Of a DNA stretch of 64,000 nt, positions 46,244 through 55,064 are shown piece by piece (position 1 is the stretch's first letter; the number at the start of each line of letters is the position of its first letter). Origin of the DNA: Thiopontia sp013349825 (GTDB lineage Bacteria; Pseudomonadota; Gammaproteobacteria; GCF-002020875); assembly GCA_963981015.1 (NCBI GenBank), contig CAXCCG010000004.1, forward strand, positions 1 through 64,000, given 5' to 3'. The translations under genes were made by a program, and so were the position numbers. Below the pieces are notes generated by a model, which was not told where the DNA came from, did no database searches, and saw only the letters and a program-made list of their open reading frames with translations.

Positions 46244-47449
46244 ATGAGAGTTGTATCCGGGATGATTCGGCTAAGAACGCCGCTTGATATCGATATCTAC
46301 AGTGCTGAAGGAAAGCTCTTGCTTACCAAAGGTGTCATTATTCGTGACCTCTACAAGCTTGAGCAAATTTTCAATAGCAAGTGTTACACGACCCCTTTTG
46401 GTGAAAATCAGCCTCGTTTCGACGATAGCAGCCTTGAGCAACGCTTTGCCACTCAATATATTGAAAACCTGATCGTTCGCCTTGAGATTGCCTACTCAAA
46501 TCTGGTCAAGGATGGTTACAATTTGGTACGTGATATTGCCGATTTGGCCGATGAAATAATTCATGAGCTGGATGCAGATCCCGATATGTTCATTGGTCTG
46601 GTTCACCTACGTGCAGATCTCAACCATGCCATTATGCGCACCATCCAGAATACTATATTTGCAATATTGACCGCCAGACGGCTGGAGTGGGGGACAACAC
46701 GGGTCAAGTCACTGGCTTGTGCCGGCCTGACACAGAATTTGGGTCTCTATCCTTTGCAGATTGATTTGGTGAAATTACAAAATCATGAGTTGAGCAGTTT
46801 TCACCGCCAACAGATCAGACTCCATACCAAGCAGAGTTCCAAAATGTTGATCTCTATGGGAGTTCGGGACCGTTGCTGGATTAATGCGGTCACTTTCCAC
46901 CATGAACGTTTGGACGGTTCGGGTTATCCTATGGCAATGACCGCCAAGGATATTCCGTCAGAGGCACGACTCATGGCGATTGTGGACCGTTATGGTTCGA
47001 TGATTACACCACGAACCTACCGGGATGCAGGCAACCCCACAGAGGTTATGCGCAAACTTCTGGTCTCCAAGGGCAAGCAGTATGATAAGCAGTTGAGCCA
47101 GGCACTGATTGCGGAACTGGGCATCTACCCGCCAGGCACAACAGTTGAATTAGCATCCGGTGAAATTGCAATTGTTACAAAGCGCAGTAATGATCGGTTA
47201 AAGCCAGTCGTTGCGGCGATTTGGGATAAAAATGATGAGTGCCATGTGCACCCTGTAGAGCGAGATACTTCTGATCCTGCTTATAAAATACTCTCTATTA
47301 AGCGTCATAAAAGGACGCAAAAATTGAATGCAGATCTGTTCTGGGGGGATAGTGCCAATGATCTGGAGAATCAGCCTCTGTTCCGTATTGATGAAAGGCC
47401 TCAAATTTCAATGGAGGATGAGCATGACTCTGAGGTGACGCTCTTTTAG
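46244..47449 (+). CDS. HD-GYP-like protein lacking the HD metal site
   Basis: This 401-residue cytoplasmic protein has an N-terminal DUF3391-like region (IRLRTPLDIDIYSAEGKLLL) and a HD-GYP domain. The HHERLDGSGYP motif is intact, but the HD dyad position reads GLTQNLGLY where GLLHDIGK is usual. The later DRYGSMITPRTYR is retained. Loss of His-Asp predicts no cyclic-di-GMP phosphodiesterase activity, suggesting a sensor or scaffold role. A TATAAT lies about 35 bp upstream of ATG 46244. Confidence 0.85.
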   Translation: MRVVSGMIRLRTPLDIDIYSAEGKLLLTKGVIIRDLYKLEQIFNSKCYTTPFGENQPRFDDSSLEQRFATQYIENLIVRLEIAYSNLVKDGYNLVRDIADLADEIIHELDADPDMFIGLVHLRADLNHAIMRTIQNTIFAILTARRLEWGTTRVKSLACAGLTQNLGLYPLQIDLVKLQNHELSSFHRQQIRLHTKQSSKMLISMGVRDRCWINAVTFHHERLDGSGYPMAMTAKDIPSEARLMAIVDRYGSMITPRTYRDAGNPTEVMRKLLVSKGKQYDKQLSQALIAELGIYPPGTTVELASGEIAIVTKRSNDRLKPVVAAIWDKNDECHVHPVERDTSDPAYKILSIKRHKRTQKLNADLFWGDSANDLENQPLFRIDERPQISMEDEHDSEVTLF

Positions 47450-47583
47450 CTTCTTTTCATTGATATGGGACAAGCTCTTGGTACTCGAACACCGTTGTTG
47501 TTGAGAGGGTCCTTAATAATGACTTGTAGAATGCGTTGGTTAGATCAATAATGGAATTACATATTTATTAAAGGGGAAAAGTC

Positions 47584-48417
47584 ATGTTGAAACAGCACGG
47601 GGCTATTGTTCTTATATTCTTGCTGAGCGCTATAACTCCTGCACAGGCGGAAGAGTCAATTCTGACCTTTGGCGTTGTACCGCAACAGGCAGCGAAGAAA
47701 TTGGCCAAGAAGTGGGGGCCAATTCTGCAGTACGTCAACGCGAAGACAGGGCTGAATATCCGTTTTCGTACAGCGCCCAATATTCCTGAGTTTGAGAAGC
47801 GGCTTAGTCAGGGGGAGTATGATCTGGCCTATATGAACCCGTATCACTATACAGTGTTCGGTGAGCATCCAGGCTATCAGGCATTTTCCAAGCAGAAGAA
47901 TAAACGCATTAAGGGGATTATGGTTGCACGGAAAGATACTGAAGCGAAGTCACTCAAAGATTTTTCAGGCAATGCATTGGCTTTTCCAGCACCGGCAGCC
48001 TTCGCGGCCAGTATTTTGACCCGTTCTCATCTTAAGGAGAGTGAGATTGAGTTTACGCCGAAGTATGTAAAATCACATGACTCGGTCTATCGTTCTGTTG
48101 CCAAGGGGATTTTTCCGTCAGGTGGTGGTGTGGTACGTACCTTTAATAATACCGATCCGGCAATACGTGAGCAGTTGAAAATATTCTGGACCTCAAAGAC
48201 CTATACACCTCACGCCTTTGCAGCGCACCCATCCATGAACAGATCCACAGTAGCCAAGGTTCAGCAGGCGCTGGTTGGGATGAATCAGGACCCAGAAGCC
48301 GCGGCTCTGTTGAAGTCGATTAACTTCAAAGGTTTTGAGAAAGCAACCCATCAGGATTGGGATGATGTTCGTGCACTGAAAATTGATCTGTTGGAAGATC
48401 TTAAAACCGCACAGTAA
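47584..48417 (+). CDS. PhnD-like periplasmic phosphate/phosphonate-binding protein
   Basis: The 277-residue protein has a Sec signal (GAIVLIFLLSAITPAQA) and the PhnD/type 2 periplasmic-binding fold (FGVVPQQAAKKL, YDLAYMNPYHYTVF, LKDFSGNALAFPAPAAFAAS). No permease or ATPase gene follows. Instead a histidine kinase starts 87 bp downstream, a common arrangement in which the binding protein presents a ligand to the kinase. The ligand is unknown. Confidence 0.85.
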   Translation: MLKQHGAIVLIFLLSAITPAQAEESILTFGVVPQQAAKKLAKKWGPILQYVNAKTGLNIRFRTAPNIPEFEKRLSQGEYDLAYMNPYHYTVFGEHPGYQAFSKQKNKRIKGIMVARKDTEAKSLKDFSGNALAFPAPAAFAASILTRSHLKESEIEFTPKYVKSHDSVYRSVAKGIFPSGGGVVRTFNNTDPAIREQLKIFWTSKTYTPHAFAAHPSMNRSTVAKVQQALVGMNQDPEAAALLKSINFKGFEKATHQDWDDVRALKIDLLEDLKTAQ

Positions 48418-48503
48418 TCCGTGTTTGATTCATGGTGCTTGTGTACCGGGATGATGGCGGTGTACTGTAGCGCTTGGGTCAATCAAGTTAGTTGGAGCAT
48501 TAG

Positions 48504-50393
48504 TTGTCTTTCCGCCTGAAAACCATTCTGGGTGTAGCTCTCATTGAGATCACCCTGTTGCTCTTCCTGGTCTGGAGCAGTATGGATCAGATGCGCCGTT
48601 CGAGTGAGCTACAGCTGATACAGCAGGCAGAAACGACCTCGTCACTGTTCTCTTCCATGGTCAAGGATTCGGTGCTCTCCTATGATTTAGCCACAGTAGA
48701 GACCTTTGTCTCTGAATTGATGAGCAACCCCGGATTGGTCTATGTTCGGGTCTATGACCAGCAGCAGCTACTTGCGGTGGGGGGACGTGATGTAGCCTCA
48801 ACACAACCTTTTCATCCAGACCAGAGTCTGGAGACGGTTACTGATACGGTATTTGATATCAGTGCGCCAATTCGAGAGTCAGGTATTCTCTACGGTCGAG
48901 TTGAGTTGGGGATCTCTACTCAACAGGTAGAGGAGCGTCTGGATAATGCAACCTGGCGCTCGTCACTGCTGGCATCGACAGAGATTCTGATTTCTGCACT
49001 CTTCTCATTTATTCTGGGGAGCTGGCTGGTTAAACAGTTAGAGGTATTGCGGCGTGCCTCCAGTGAAATCTCTTCAGGTAAGCTGGGACACCAGATTCCT
49101 GTTAAAGGAAATGACGAGATTGCCGAAACCATCCGTTATTTTAATCAGATGTCGGTTGACCTGGAGGAGTCTATACTGCACCTGAATCTGTTGAACACTT
49201 CTCTGGAAGAGCAGGTTGCTGAGCGTACCCTGACCCTCTCTCAGACTAACCAGCAGCTCTCTTCTATTATGGAGAATATGGCGGATACGCTATTTGTTTT
49301 AAATCAAGAGCAGCAGATTATTATCCATAACCCTGCTGCAGAGAGACTCTTCTCCTGTGGGAATGACCACTTTCATCAGCTTCAATTCAAAGAGCTGTTT
49401 CCTGAGCATCGTTACCCTAAAATTGAAGAGATGATGATGTGTGAGGAGGTCTGTACAGAAAATTTTGTGCTCTCCAGTGATGAAGAGAGCCAGATATTAT
49501 CAGTGACCCTTTCACCACTTCCGGCAGATATGGGGATGGGTCAGAAGTTGGTGCTAATTCGGGATATTACGGAACAGCAAAAACTGGAAGAGAAGGAGCA
49601 GATGATCGCCTTTCAGTCTGGTGTTACGGATATGTCATCCAGCATCATGCACAATATTGGCAATATCATCACTGGCTTGCAAGGCCACCTGTTGAAAGTT
49701 CAGATGGGTAGCAAGCACTTGAATAAAGCAGGAGAGGTGATTAAGCATCGTCTGGATCAGTCTGATGATGTGGAGACATTGAAGGGGCTTGTACGTCTGA
49801 TTGATGAGTTGATTGCACATACCAACAGTAAATTTTTTACCCAGTCAACCGAGGGGTTGAGCAATGGTTTGCGTGATATCGGTGCAGTGATCCATCTGCA
49901 AAACAGCCACTCCAAACCTAATTTTCGGCAGACTGAATTTCATCCAAGCTTCTTTTTTGATGATGTCATTGCGATGCTGGACAAGAAGATCAAACAGTAT
50001 GGGATAGAGGTTTTTGTAGAGATTGAGCCGGGGGTTGAGTCATTAAAACTGCCTAGGAATCAGCTCTTTCAGGTGATCCTCCGGGTGATGAATAATGGCA
50101 TTGCGGCGATTGAAAAAAGCGGCAATGAGATGGGTGAAATAGAGGTTCGCTTAATGCGAGAGAGTCGTAACGGCAAATCCGGCGTACGGATTACCGTGTT
50201 GGATAACGGGATTGGTATAGAGCGAGAACGTTTGACCAAAATTTTTGCATTTGCTCACACTTCTCAAGGGGGGGGTGGGGGCTTTGGGTTGCATGAGAGC
50301 AGTAACTTTATCAAGGCATTTGGTGGGACGATTGAGTTACATAGCGAAGGGGTTGGTACGGGTGCAATGGTTGAGATCTGGATGCCTTCGTAG
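48504..50393 (+). CDS. Membrane histidine kinase with an HNIGN phospho-acceptor box
   Basis: The 629-residue kinase has TM1 (about 7-26), a periplasmic domain, TM2 (about 152-175), HAMP, a coiled coil, PAS, and then a non-classical H-box (H383 in SIMHNIGNIITG). The HATPase has an N-box (VMNNGIAAIEKSG), DNGIGIE and a glycine-rich lid. It partners the PhnD-like protein. No response regulator is adjacent. The TTG start at 48504 has TTGGAG upstream. The G2 box is encoded by a G8-T-G5 run. Confidence 0.87.
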   Translation: MSFRLKTILGVALIEITLLLFLVWSSMDQMRRSSELQLIQQAETTSSLFSSMVKDSVLSYDLATVETFVSELMSNPGLVYVRVYDQQQLLAVGGRDVASTQPFHPDQSLETVTDTVFDISAPIRESGILYGRVELGISTQQVEERLDNATWRSSLLASTEILISALFSFILGSWLVKQLEVLRRASSEISSGKLGHQIPVKGNDEIAETIRYFNQMSVDLEESILHLNLLNTSLEEQVAERTLTLSQTNQQLSSIMENMADTLFVLNQEQQIIIHNPAAERLFSCGNDHFHQLQFKELFPEHRYPKIEEMMMCEEVCTENFVLSSDEESQILSVTLSPLPADMGMGQKLVLIRDITEQQKLEEKEQMIAFQSGVTDMSSSIMHNIGNIITGLQGHLLKVQMGSKHLNKAGEVIKHRLDQSDDVETLKGLVRLIDELIAHTNSKFFTQSTEGLSNGLRDIGAVIHLQNSHSKPNFRQTEFHPSFFFDDVIAMLDKKIKQYGIEVFVEIEPGVESLKLPRNQLFQVILRVMNNGIAAIEKSGNEMGEIEVRLMRESRNGKSGVRITVLDNGIGIERERLTKIFAFAHTSQGGGGGFGLHESSNFIKAFGGTIELHSEGVGTGAMVEIWMPS

Positions 50394-50431
50394 TGGGAGG
50401 TGCGTAAGAGTTTCCCTAAGGAGCTCATTAA

Positions 50432-50466
50432 AAAGGCCGCTGCGTATCTGATACGCAGCGGCCTTT
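50432..50466. terminator. Strong bidirectional terminator
   Basis: A perfect 15-bp stem, AAAGGCCGCTGCGTA with its complement, encloses a 5-nt loop. It lies between the convergent kinase and adk genes. Confidence 0.85.
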
Positions 50467-50487
50467 CCAGAGTGCAACGGTTTTACA

Positions 50488-51135
50488 CTAACCGCCTAAA
50501 CCATCAAAAATCTGGTTCTTGATCTCATCAACACCACCGACGCCATTCACTTTAACGTATTTACAATCACCGGCATCTGACTCCTTGGTGTAGAAGTCGA
50601 CGAGTGGCTCAGTTTGGTCGTGATAGATCTTGAGACGAGCCATCACAGTATCTTCCTGGTCATCATCGCGCTGGATCAGATCCTCGCCAGTCTCATTATC
50701 CTTACCCTCAACCTTGGGTGGGTTGAAGACGATGTGGTAGGTGCGACCAGATGCAAGGTGTACACGACGACCTGACATACGCTTGATGATCTCCTCATCA
50801 GGGACATCAATCTCAACTACGGCATCAATAGGTACACCGGCCTCTTTCAGGGCATCTGCCTGAGGAATGGTGCGTGGAAAACCATCAAACAGGTAACCAT
50901 TTGCACAGTCATCTTCAGTAATACGCTCTTTGACCATACCCATGATGATGTCGTCAGAGACCAGGCCACCCTCATCCATAATCTTCTTTGCAGCTACACC
51001 CAGCTCGGAACCAGACTTAACGTGGGCACGAAGCATGTCACCCGTAGAGATCTGAGGGATGTTGAATTTATCTTTAATGTAGTTTGCCTGTGTGCCTTTA
51101 CCGGCACCTGGACCACCTAGAAGAATAATACGCAT
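50488..51135 (-). CDS. adk: Adenylate kinase
   Basis: The 215-residue enzyme has P-loop GGPGAGKGTQ, the NMP-binding STGDMLRAHVKSG, GFPRTIPQA and an LID domain of the long bacterial type (GRRVHLASGRTYH). It interconverts ATP, ADP and AMP. AAGGAG lies before ATG 51135; an upstream in-frame start is less likely. Confidence 0.96.
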   Translation of the reverse strand: MRIILLGGPGAGKGTQANYIKDKFNIPQISTGDMLRAHVKSGSELGVAAKKIMDEGGLVSDDIIMGMVKERITEDDCANGYLFDGFPRTIPQADALKEAGVPIDAVVEIDVPDEEIIKRMSGRRVHLASGRTYHIVFNPPKVEGKDNETGEDLIQRDDDQEDTVMARLKIYHDQTEPLVDFYTKESDAGDCKYVKVNGVGGVDEIKNQIFDGLGG

Positions 51136-51319
51136 ATTGCTTGACTCCTTAATCAATTTTTTGGGACCGCTTCAGTGGCTGTTGAGAGCACAAGATGAAA
51201 CGGTTCAATGTACAAAACAGGTTCTCACATTTTTTCTGCAAGAAGTAGGGGCATTATTGATTTGAAAGAGGAGTGATACCAGTTCAGGTTTTCAATGGGC
51301 TGATAAGGTGGAGTGACGG

Positions 51320-52201
51320 TTAGCCTAGCAGATGGTCGATCATCTGTTCTGCCTGGCGCCCATAGCTGCCACCAAACAGGTTGAAGTGGTTGAGGGTATG
51401 GTAGAGATTATAGAGCTTTTTGCGTTGTGCATAGCCCTCTTGCAAGGGGTAAGATTCGTTGTAGGCGGCATAGAAGCGTTGAGAGAATCCACCAAATAGT
51501 TCGGTCATCGCCAGATCGGTCTCCCGATCACCATAATAGAGCGCAGGATCATAGAGCAGTGGTTCACCCTGTTGAGTGGTAGACCAATTGCCGCCCCACA
51601 GGTCTCCGTGCAGTAATGCGGCTGCAGGCGTGTGTCCTTCTAATCGTTGTGGAAGTTGATCGAGTAGTTTTTCCCCCTTTTGGCAGAGTGATTTCGGGGC
51701 ACCACGTTCAGCGGCCCAATGGAGTTGAGGGGCTATGCGATGTCGTTGCCAGAACAGGTGCCAGTGGTTTTCCAGAGCGTTGAGCTGTGGTGTGGAGCCG
51801 ATGGTATTGTCGCGGTGCCAGCCAAACTGTTGTTGAGTGGTGCGGTGCATAGCAGCCAACTGGTGTCCCAATAAAGCTTCTGATGCGGTATTTGCATTCT
51901 TTAGTTCGATATATTCCAATACCAGAAAGGCGCTCTTGTCAGCGCTTCCACTGAGTATTGGGTGGGGTACACGAATGGACTTGGAGTGTTCCATCTCATA
52001 CAGTGCAGCGGCCTCTGCCTCAAACATCGAGAGCCGCTGTGCCTGGTTGATTTTGATAAAAAAGCGCCCATTACCTGTCGTGTTCAGCAAAAAGCTCTGG
52101 TTTATGTCGCCGCCATAAAGTGGCTGGTGACTCTGGTATTCGGTTTTTGAGTGTGCCTGTTGCGCCAGCTGTCGAGTAATGGCCTGTAGCGTGGCACGCA
52201 T
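51320..52201 (-). CDS. Fructosamine-3-kinase family protein
   Basis: The 293-residue protein has the aminoglycoside-phosphotransferase-like kinase fold of the FN3K family. A nucleotide-binding region (GNGRFFIKI) and the catalytic loop LLHGDLWGGNW with the following YDPALYYGDRETDLAM are visible. It likely phosphorylates ketoamine (glycated) residues as a protein-repair step. It starts two bases after the dgt stop, so dgt and this gene form one unit. Confidence 0.9.
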   Translation of the reverse strand: MRATLQAITRQLAQQAHSKTEYQSHQPLYGGDINQSFLLNTTGNGRFFIKINQAQRLSMFEAEAAALYEMEHSKSIRVPHPILSGSADKSAFLVLEYIELKNANTASEALLGHQLAAMHRTTQQQFGWHRDNTIGSTPQLNALENHWHLFWQRHRIAPQLHWAAERGAPKSLCQKGEKLLDQLPQRLEGHTPAAALLHGDLWGGNWSTTQQGEPLLYDPALYYGDRETDLAMTELFGGFSQRFYAAYNESYPLQEGYAQRKKLYNLYHTLNHFNLFGGSYGRQAEQMIDHLLG

Positions 52202-52203
52202 GG

Positions 52204-53355
52204 TTATACGGTGGGTACGGGAGGGCTGAAGAGTTTTTGATGTTCAGAGAGTGCGTAGCGATCTGTCATCCCGGCAATATAGTCAGTGATTACTCTTGCC
52301 TGATCTGTAGTTGGCAGTTTTAGTGTCAATTCGTACTGTTCATCCGGGAGCAGTCGTGGCTCCCCTAAAAAGGCCTCAAACAGCTCGCTGAGGATGCGCT
52401 CAGCCTTGAGAGTCATGCGCATTACCCGATAGTGACGGTAGAGTTTCTCTCTCAAAAAATGTTTCAGCTCATGGTTAAGTCGAGCCTGTTCTTCACTGAA
52501 GCAAATCAGTGGGCCGTTGTGTTGGCGTACCGTTTCGATATTTTCTGGCATGGCCTCAGCCAGATTTTTTTCACTGGTTTCGACAATATCGATCACCAGA
52601 CGATTGATCATGCGGCGCACCACTTCATGGATGGTACGGCGTTGATTCAGTTTGGGATAGCTGCTGACAACCGTCTCATACTGTTCACGGAACAGATAGA
52701 TTTCGCACAGCTGCTCTATGGTGATTAGGCCTGCACGGAGTCCATCATCCACATCGTGATTGTTGTAGGCGATCTGGTCTGCAAGATTGACCAGTTGCGC
52801 TTCAAGACTGGGCTGGGTCATGTTGAGAAAGCGCTCTCCAACCATTCCAACCTGTCGGGCATTGCTTTTGCTGCAGTGTTTCAGAATGCCTTCACGAGAT
52901 TCAAAGGTGAGGTTGAGGCCTGCAAACTGTGCATACTTCTCTTCCAGATGGTCAACCACGCGCAGAGACTGGAAATTATGTTCGAAGCCACCATAGGGGG
53001 TCATGCAGCGGTTGAGTGCATCCTGACCGGCATGTCCAAACGGGGTGTGTCCCAGGTCATGAGCCAGAGCAATCGCTTCAGTCAAGTCTTCATTCAGTCG
53101 CAAGGTACGGGCAATGGAGCGCCCAATCTGTGCCACCTCAACGCTGTGGGTGAGGCGGGTGCGGTAGAGATCACCTTCATGGTTTACGAAGACTTGTGTC
53201 TTATATTCAAGTCTGCGGAAGGCAGTGGAGTGGACGATGCGGTCGCGGTCGCGCTGGAAAGCACTCCGGTAGCGCGGTGAACTCTCCGGGTGGATGCGCC
53301 CACGGGTCGAGCTGTCGTGGGCGGCATAGGGGGCGAGATTGCAGGGATCAGCCAT
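52204..53355 (-). CDS. dgt: dGTP triphosphohydrolase-like HD protein
   Basis: The 383-residue HD-superfamily protein has the metal motif RLTHSVEV and AHDLGHTPFGHAGQ, plus YNNHDVDDG. This is the shorter Dgt type 2 form, about 380 residues compared with about 500 in E. coli Dgt. It hydrolyses dNTPs to nucleoside and triphosphate. It follows aroB by about 33 bp on the same strand. Confidence 0.92.
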   Translation of the reverse strand: MADPCNLAPYAAHDSSTRGRIHPESSPRYRSAFQRDRDRIVHSTAFRRLEYKTQVFVNHEGDLYRTRLTHSVEVAQIGRSIARTLRLNEDLTEAIALAHDLGHTPFGHAGQDALNRCMTPYGGFEHNFQSLRVVDHLEEKYAQFAGLNLTFESREGILKHCSKSNARQVGMVGERFLNMTQPSLEAQLVNLADQIAYNNHDVDDGLRAGLITIEQLCEIYLFREQYETVVSSYPKLNQRRTIHEVVRRMINRLVIDIVETSEKNLAEAMPENIETVRQHNGPLICFSEEQARLNHELKHFLREKLYRHYRVMRMTLKAERILSELFEAFLGEPRLLPDEQYELTLKLPTTDQARVITDYIAGMTDRYALSEHQKLFSPPVPTV

Positions 53356-53388
53356 AAGCGACCTGTTTTCTGGCGATGGCGGTGCTGG

Positions 53389-54465
53389 TTAGCGGCACCG
53401 CTGTAGTGTTTCCTGTAGTTTTTCAGCAGAGAACTGATCGGTGATGATGGCCCTGCCGATTGCCTGTTGCAATACCAGACGAATCTGTCCCGCCTCAGCC
53501 TTTTTGTCTACGGCCATGATATTGAGATAGCGTTCAGGCGTAAGATCAGCGGGACCCACAGTGGGTAGTTTGGCCTGTTTCAGGAGTTGCTGAAGCCGAT
53601 GGATCTCCTCTTCTCCAATCCATCCCTGGCGCATCGACAGGTCGGCTGCCATCACCATCCCGGCTGCTACCGCCTCTCCGTGTAGCCATGCACCATATCC
53701 CATCCCCGCCTCAATCGCATGACCAAATGTATGGCCTGAGTTGAGTAGTGCCCGTTGTCCAGTTTCCAGTTCATCTGCAGCGACCACCTCCGCCTTGTTC
53801 TCACAAGAGCGAAGTACTGCGTAGGCGAGAGCCTTTGGATCACGCGACATGAGCATGACCATATTTTCTTCTAACCACTGGAAGAATTCACTATCACGAA
53901 TCACCCCGTATTTGACCACCTCGGCAATTCCGGCACTCAATTGGCGATCATCTAGGGTGTTGAGGGTGTTGGTATCGGCAATCACACATCGGGGCTGATG
54001 AAAGGCACCAATCATGTTTTTCCCCAGAGGGTGGTTCACGCCGGTTTTACCCCCGACGGAGGAGTCGACCTGTGCCAACAGGGTGGTGGGGATCTGGATA
54101 AAGTTGACCCCTCTCTGGTAACTCGCTGCGGCATAACCGGTAATATCGCCTACGACACCACCGCCGAGTGCAACCAGCGTACACTTGCGGTCAAAGCGGG
54201 CTTTGAGCAGGGCATCAAATATTGTATTCCAGACCTCAAGATTTTTGTACTCCTCTCCATCCGGCAGGATTACATGTTCAACCTGATAGTTGGCAAAGGC
54301 CTTTTCGGCCTGCTCAAGATAGAGCGGGGCTACCGTCTCATTAGAGACTATCATCACTTGGCTGCCATGAATGTGCGGGGTAATCCACTCAGGGTTGCCG
54401 AGTAGATCAGAGCCTATATGGATGGGGTAACTACGGTCCCCCAATTCAACGCGGAGTGTCTGCAT
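53389..54465 (-). CDS. aroB: 3-dehydroquinate synthase
   Basis: The 358-residue enzyme of the shikimate pathway has the NAD-binding ALGGGVVGDITGYAAA, the IPTTLLAQVDSSVGGKTGVNH active-site segment and HGEAVAAGM and GHTFGHAIE zinc motifs. I use ATG 54465; TTG 54471 lies two codons upstream. It follows aroK directly, as in the standard pilQ-aroK-aroB order. Confidence 0.96.
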   Translation of the reverse strand: MQTLRVELGDRSYPIHIGSDLLGNPEWITPHIHGSQVMIVSNETVAPLYLEQAEKAFANYQVEHVILPDGEEYKNLEVWNTIFDALLKARFDRKCTLVALGGGVVGDITGYAAASYQRGVNFIQIPTTLLAQVDSSVGGKTGVNHPLGKNMIGAFHQPRCVIADTNTLNTLDDRQLSAGIAEVVKYGVIRDSEFFQWLEENMVMLMSRDPKALAYAVLRSCENKAEVVAADELETGQRALLNSGHTFGHAIEAGMGYGAWLHGEAVAAGMVMAADLSMRQGWIGEEEIHRLQQLLKQAKLPTVGPADLTPERYLNIMAVDKKAEAGQIRLVLQQAIGRAIITDQFSAEKLQETLQRCR

Positions 54466-54471
54466 ATTCAA

Positions 54472-54993
54472 TTAAAGCTGTTCAATTTTGTGAATAAGTT
54501 CAGGGATTGCCTGTTGTACGGAGCGCTCATCAGTGCCCGTTACCAGATCAGCAACCTCTCGATAGAGTACATCACGCTCATCAAACAGTGACTGCAGGCG
54601 TGCCCTAGGGTCATCAGTCTGCAGCAATGGACGGTTCCGATCCATACGGGTGCGCCGATGGAGTTGATCTACTGAGGCATTGAGGTAGATGACAAGTCCA
54701 CGGGCAGAGAGGAAGCTACGGTTTTCAGGTCGGAGAATAGCACCCCCACCGGTGGCTAGAACAATGCCACGTTGTTGGGTTAGCTCATCGATGACAGCCG
54801 TTTCACGGGTACGAAACCCCTCCTCCCCCTCAATATCAAAAATAGTGGGAATCGAAACACCGGTACGGCGCTCGATTTCATGGTCACTATCGATGAATTT
54901 TTTTCCCATTGATTCGGCAAGTCGTTTGCCAATCGTCGATTTCCCGGCTCCCATAAGCCCGACAAGGAAGATATTTTGTGCGGATGCAACCAT
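54472..54993 (-). CDS. aroK: Shikimate kinase
   Basis: The 173-residue enzyme has P-loop GLMGAGKST, the shikimate-binding DSDHEIERR, GGGAIL and the lid RPLLQTDD. It phosphorylates shikimate. It lies between pilQ (71 bp upstream) and aroB. Confidence 0.96.
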   Translation of the reverse strand: MVASAQNIFLVGLMGAGKSTIGKRLAESMGKKFIDSDHEIERRTGVSIPTIFDIEGEEGFRTRETAVIDELTQQRGIVLATGGGAILRPENRSFLSARGLVIYLNASVDQLHRRTRMDRNRPLLQTDDPRARLQSLFDERDVLYREVADLVTGTDERSVQQAIPELIHKIEQL

Positions 54994-55064
54994 CGTTACC
55001 CTGCTCCTCTCTCTCTGTTGTTACTGTTTCGATGATTCAATATTTTGGTCTCTGTAATAGTCTA

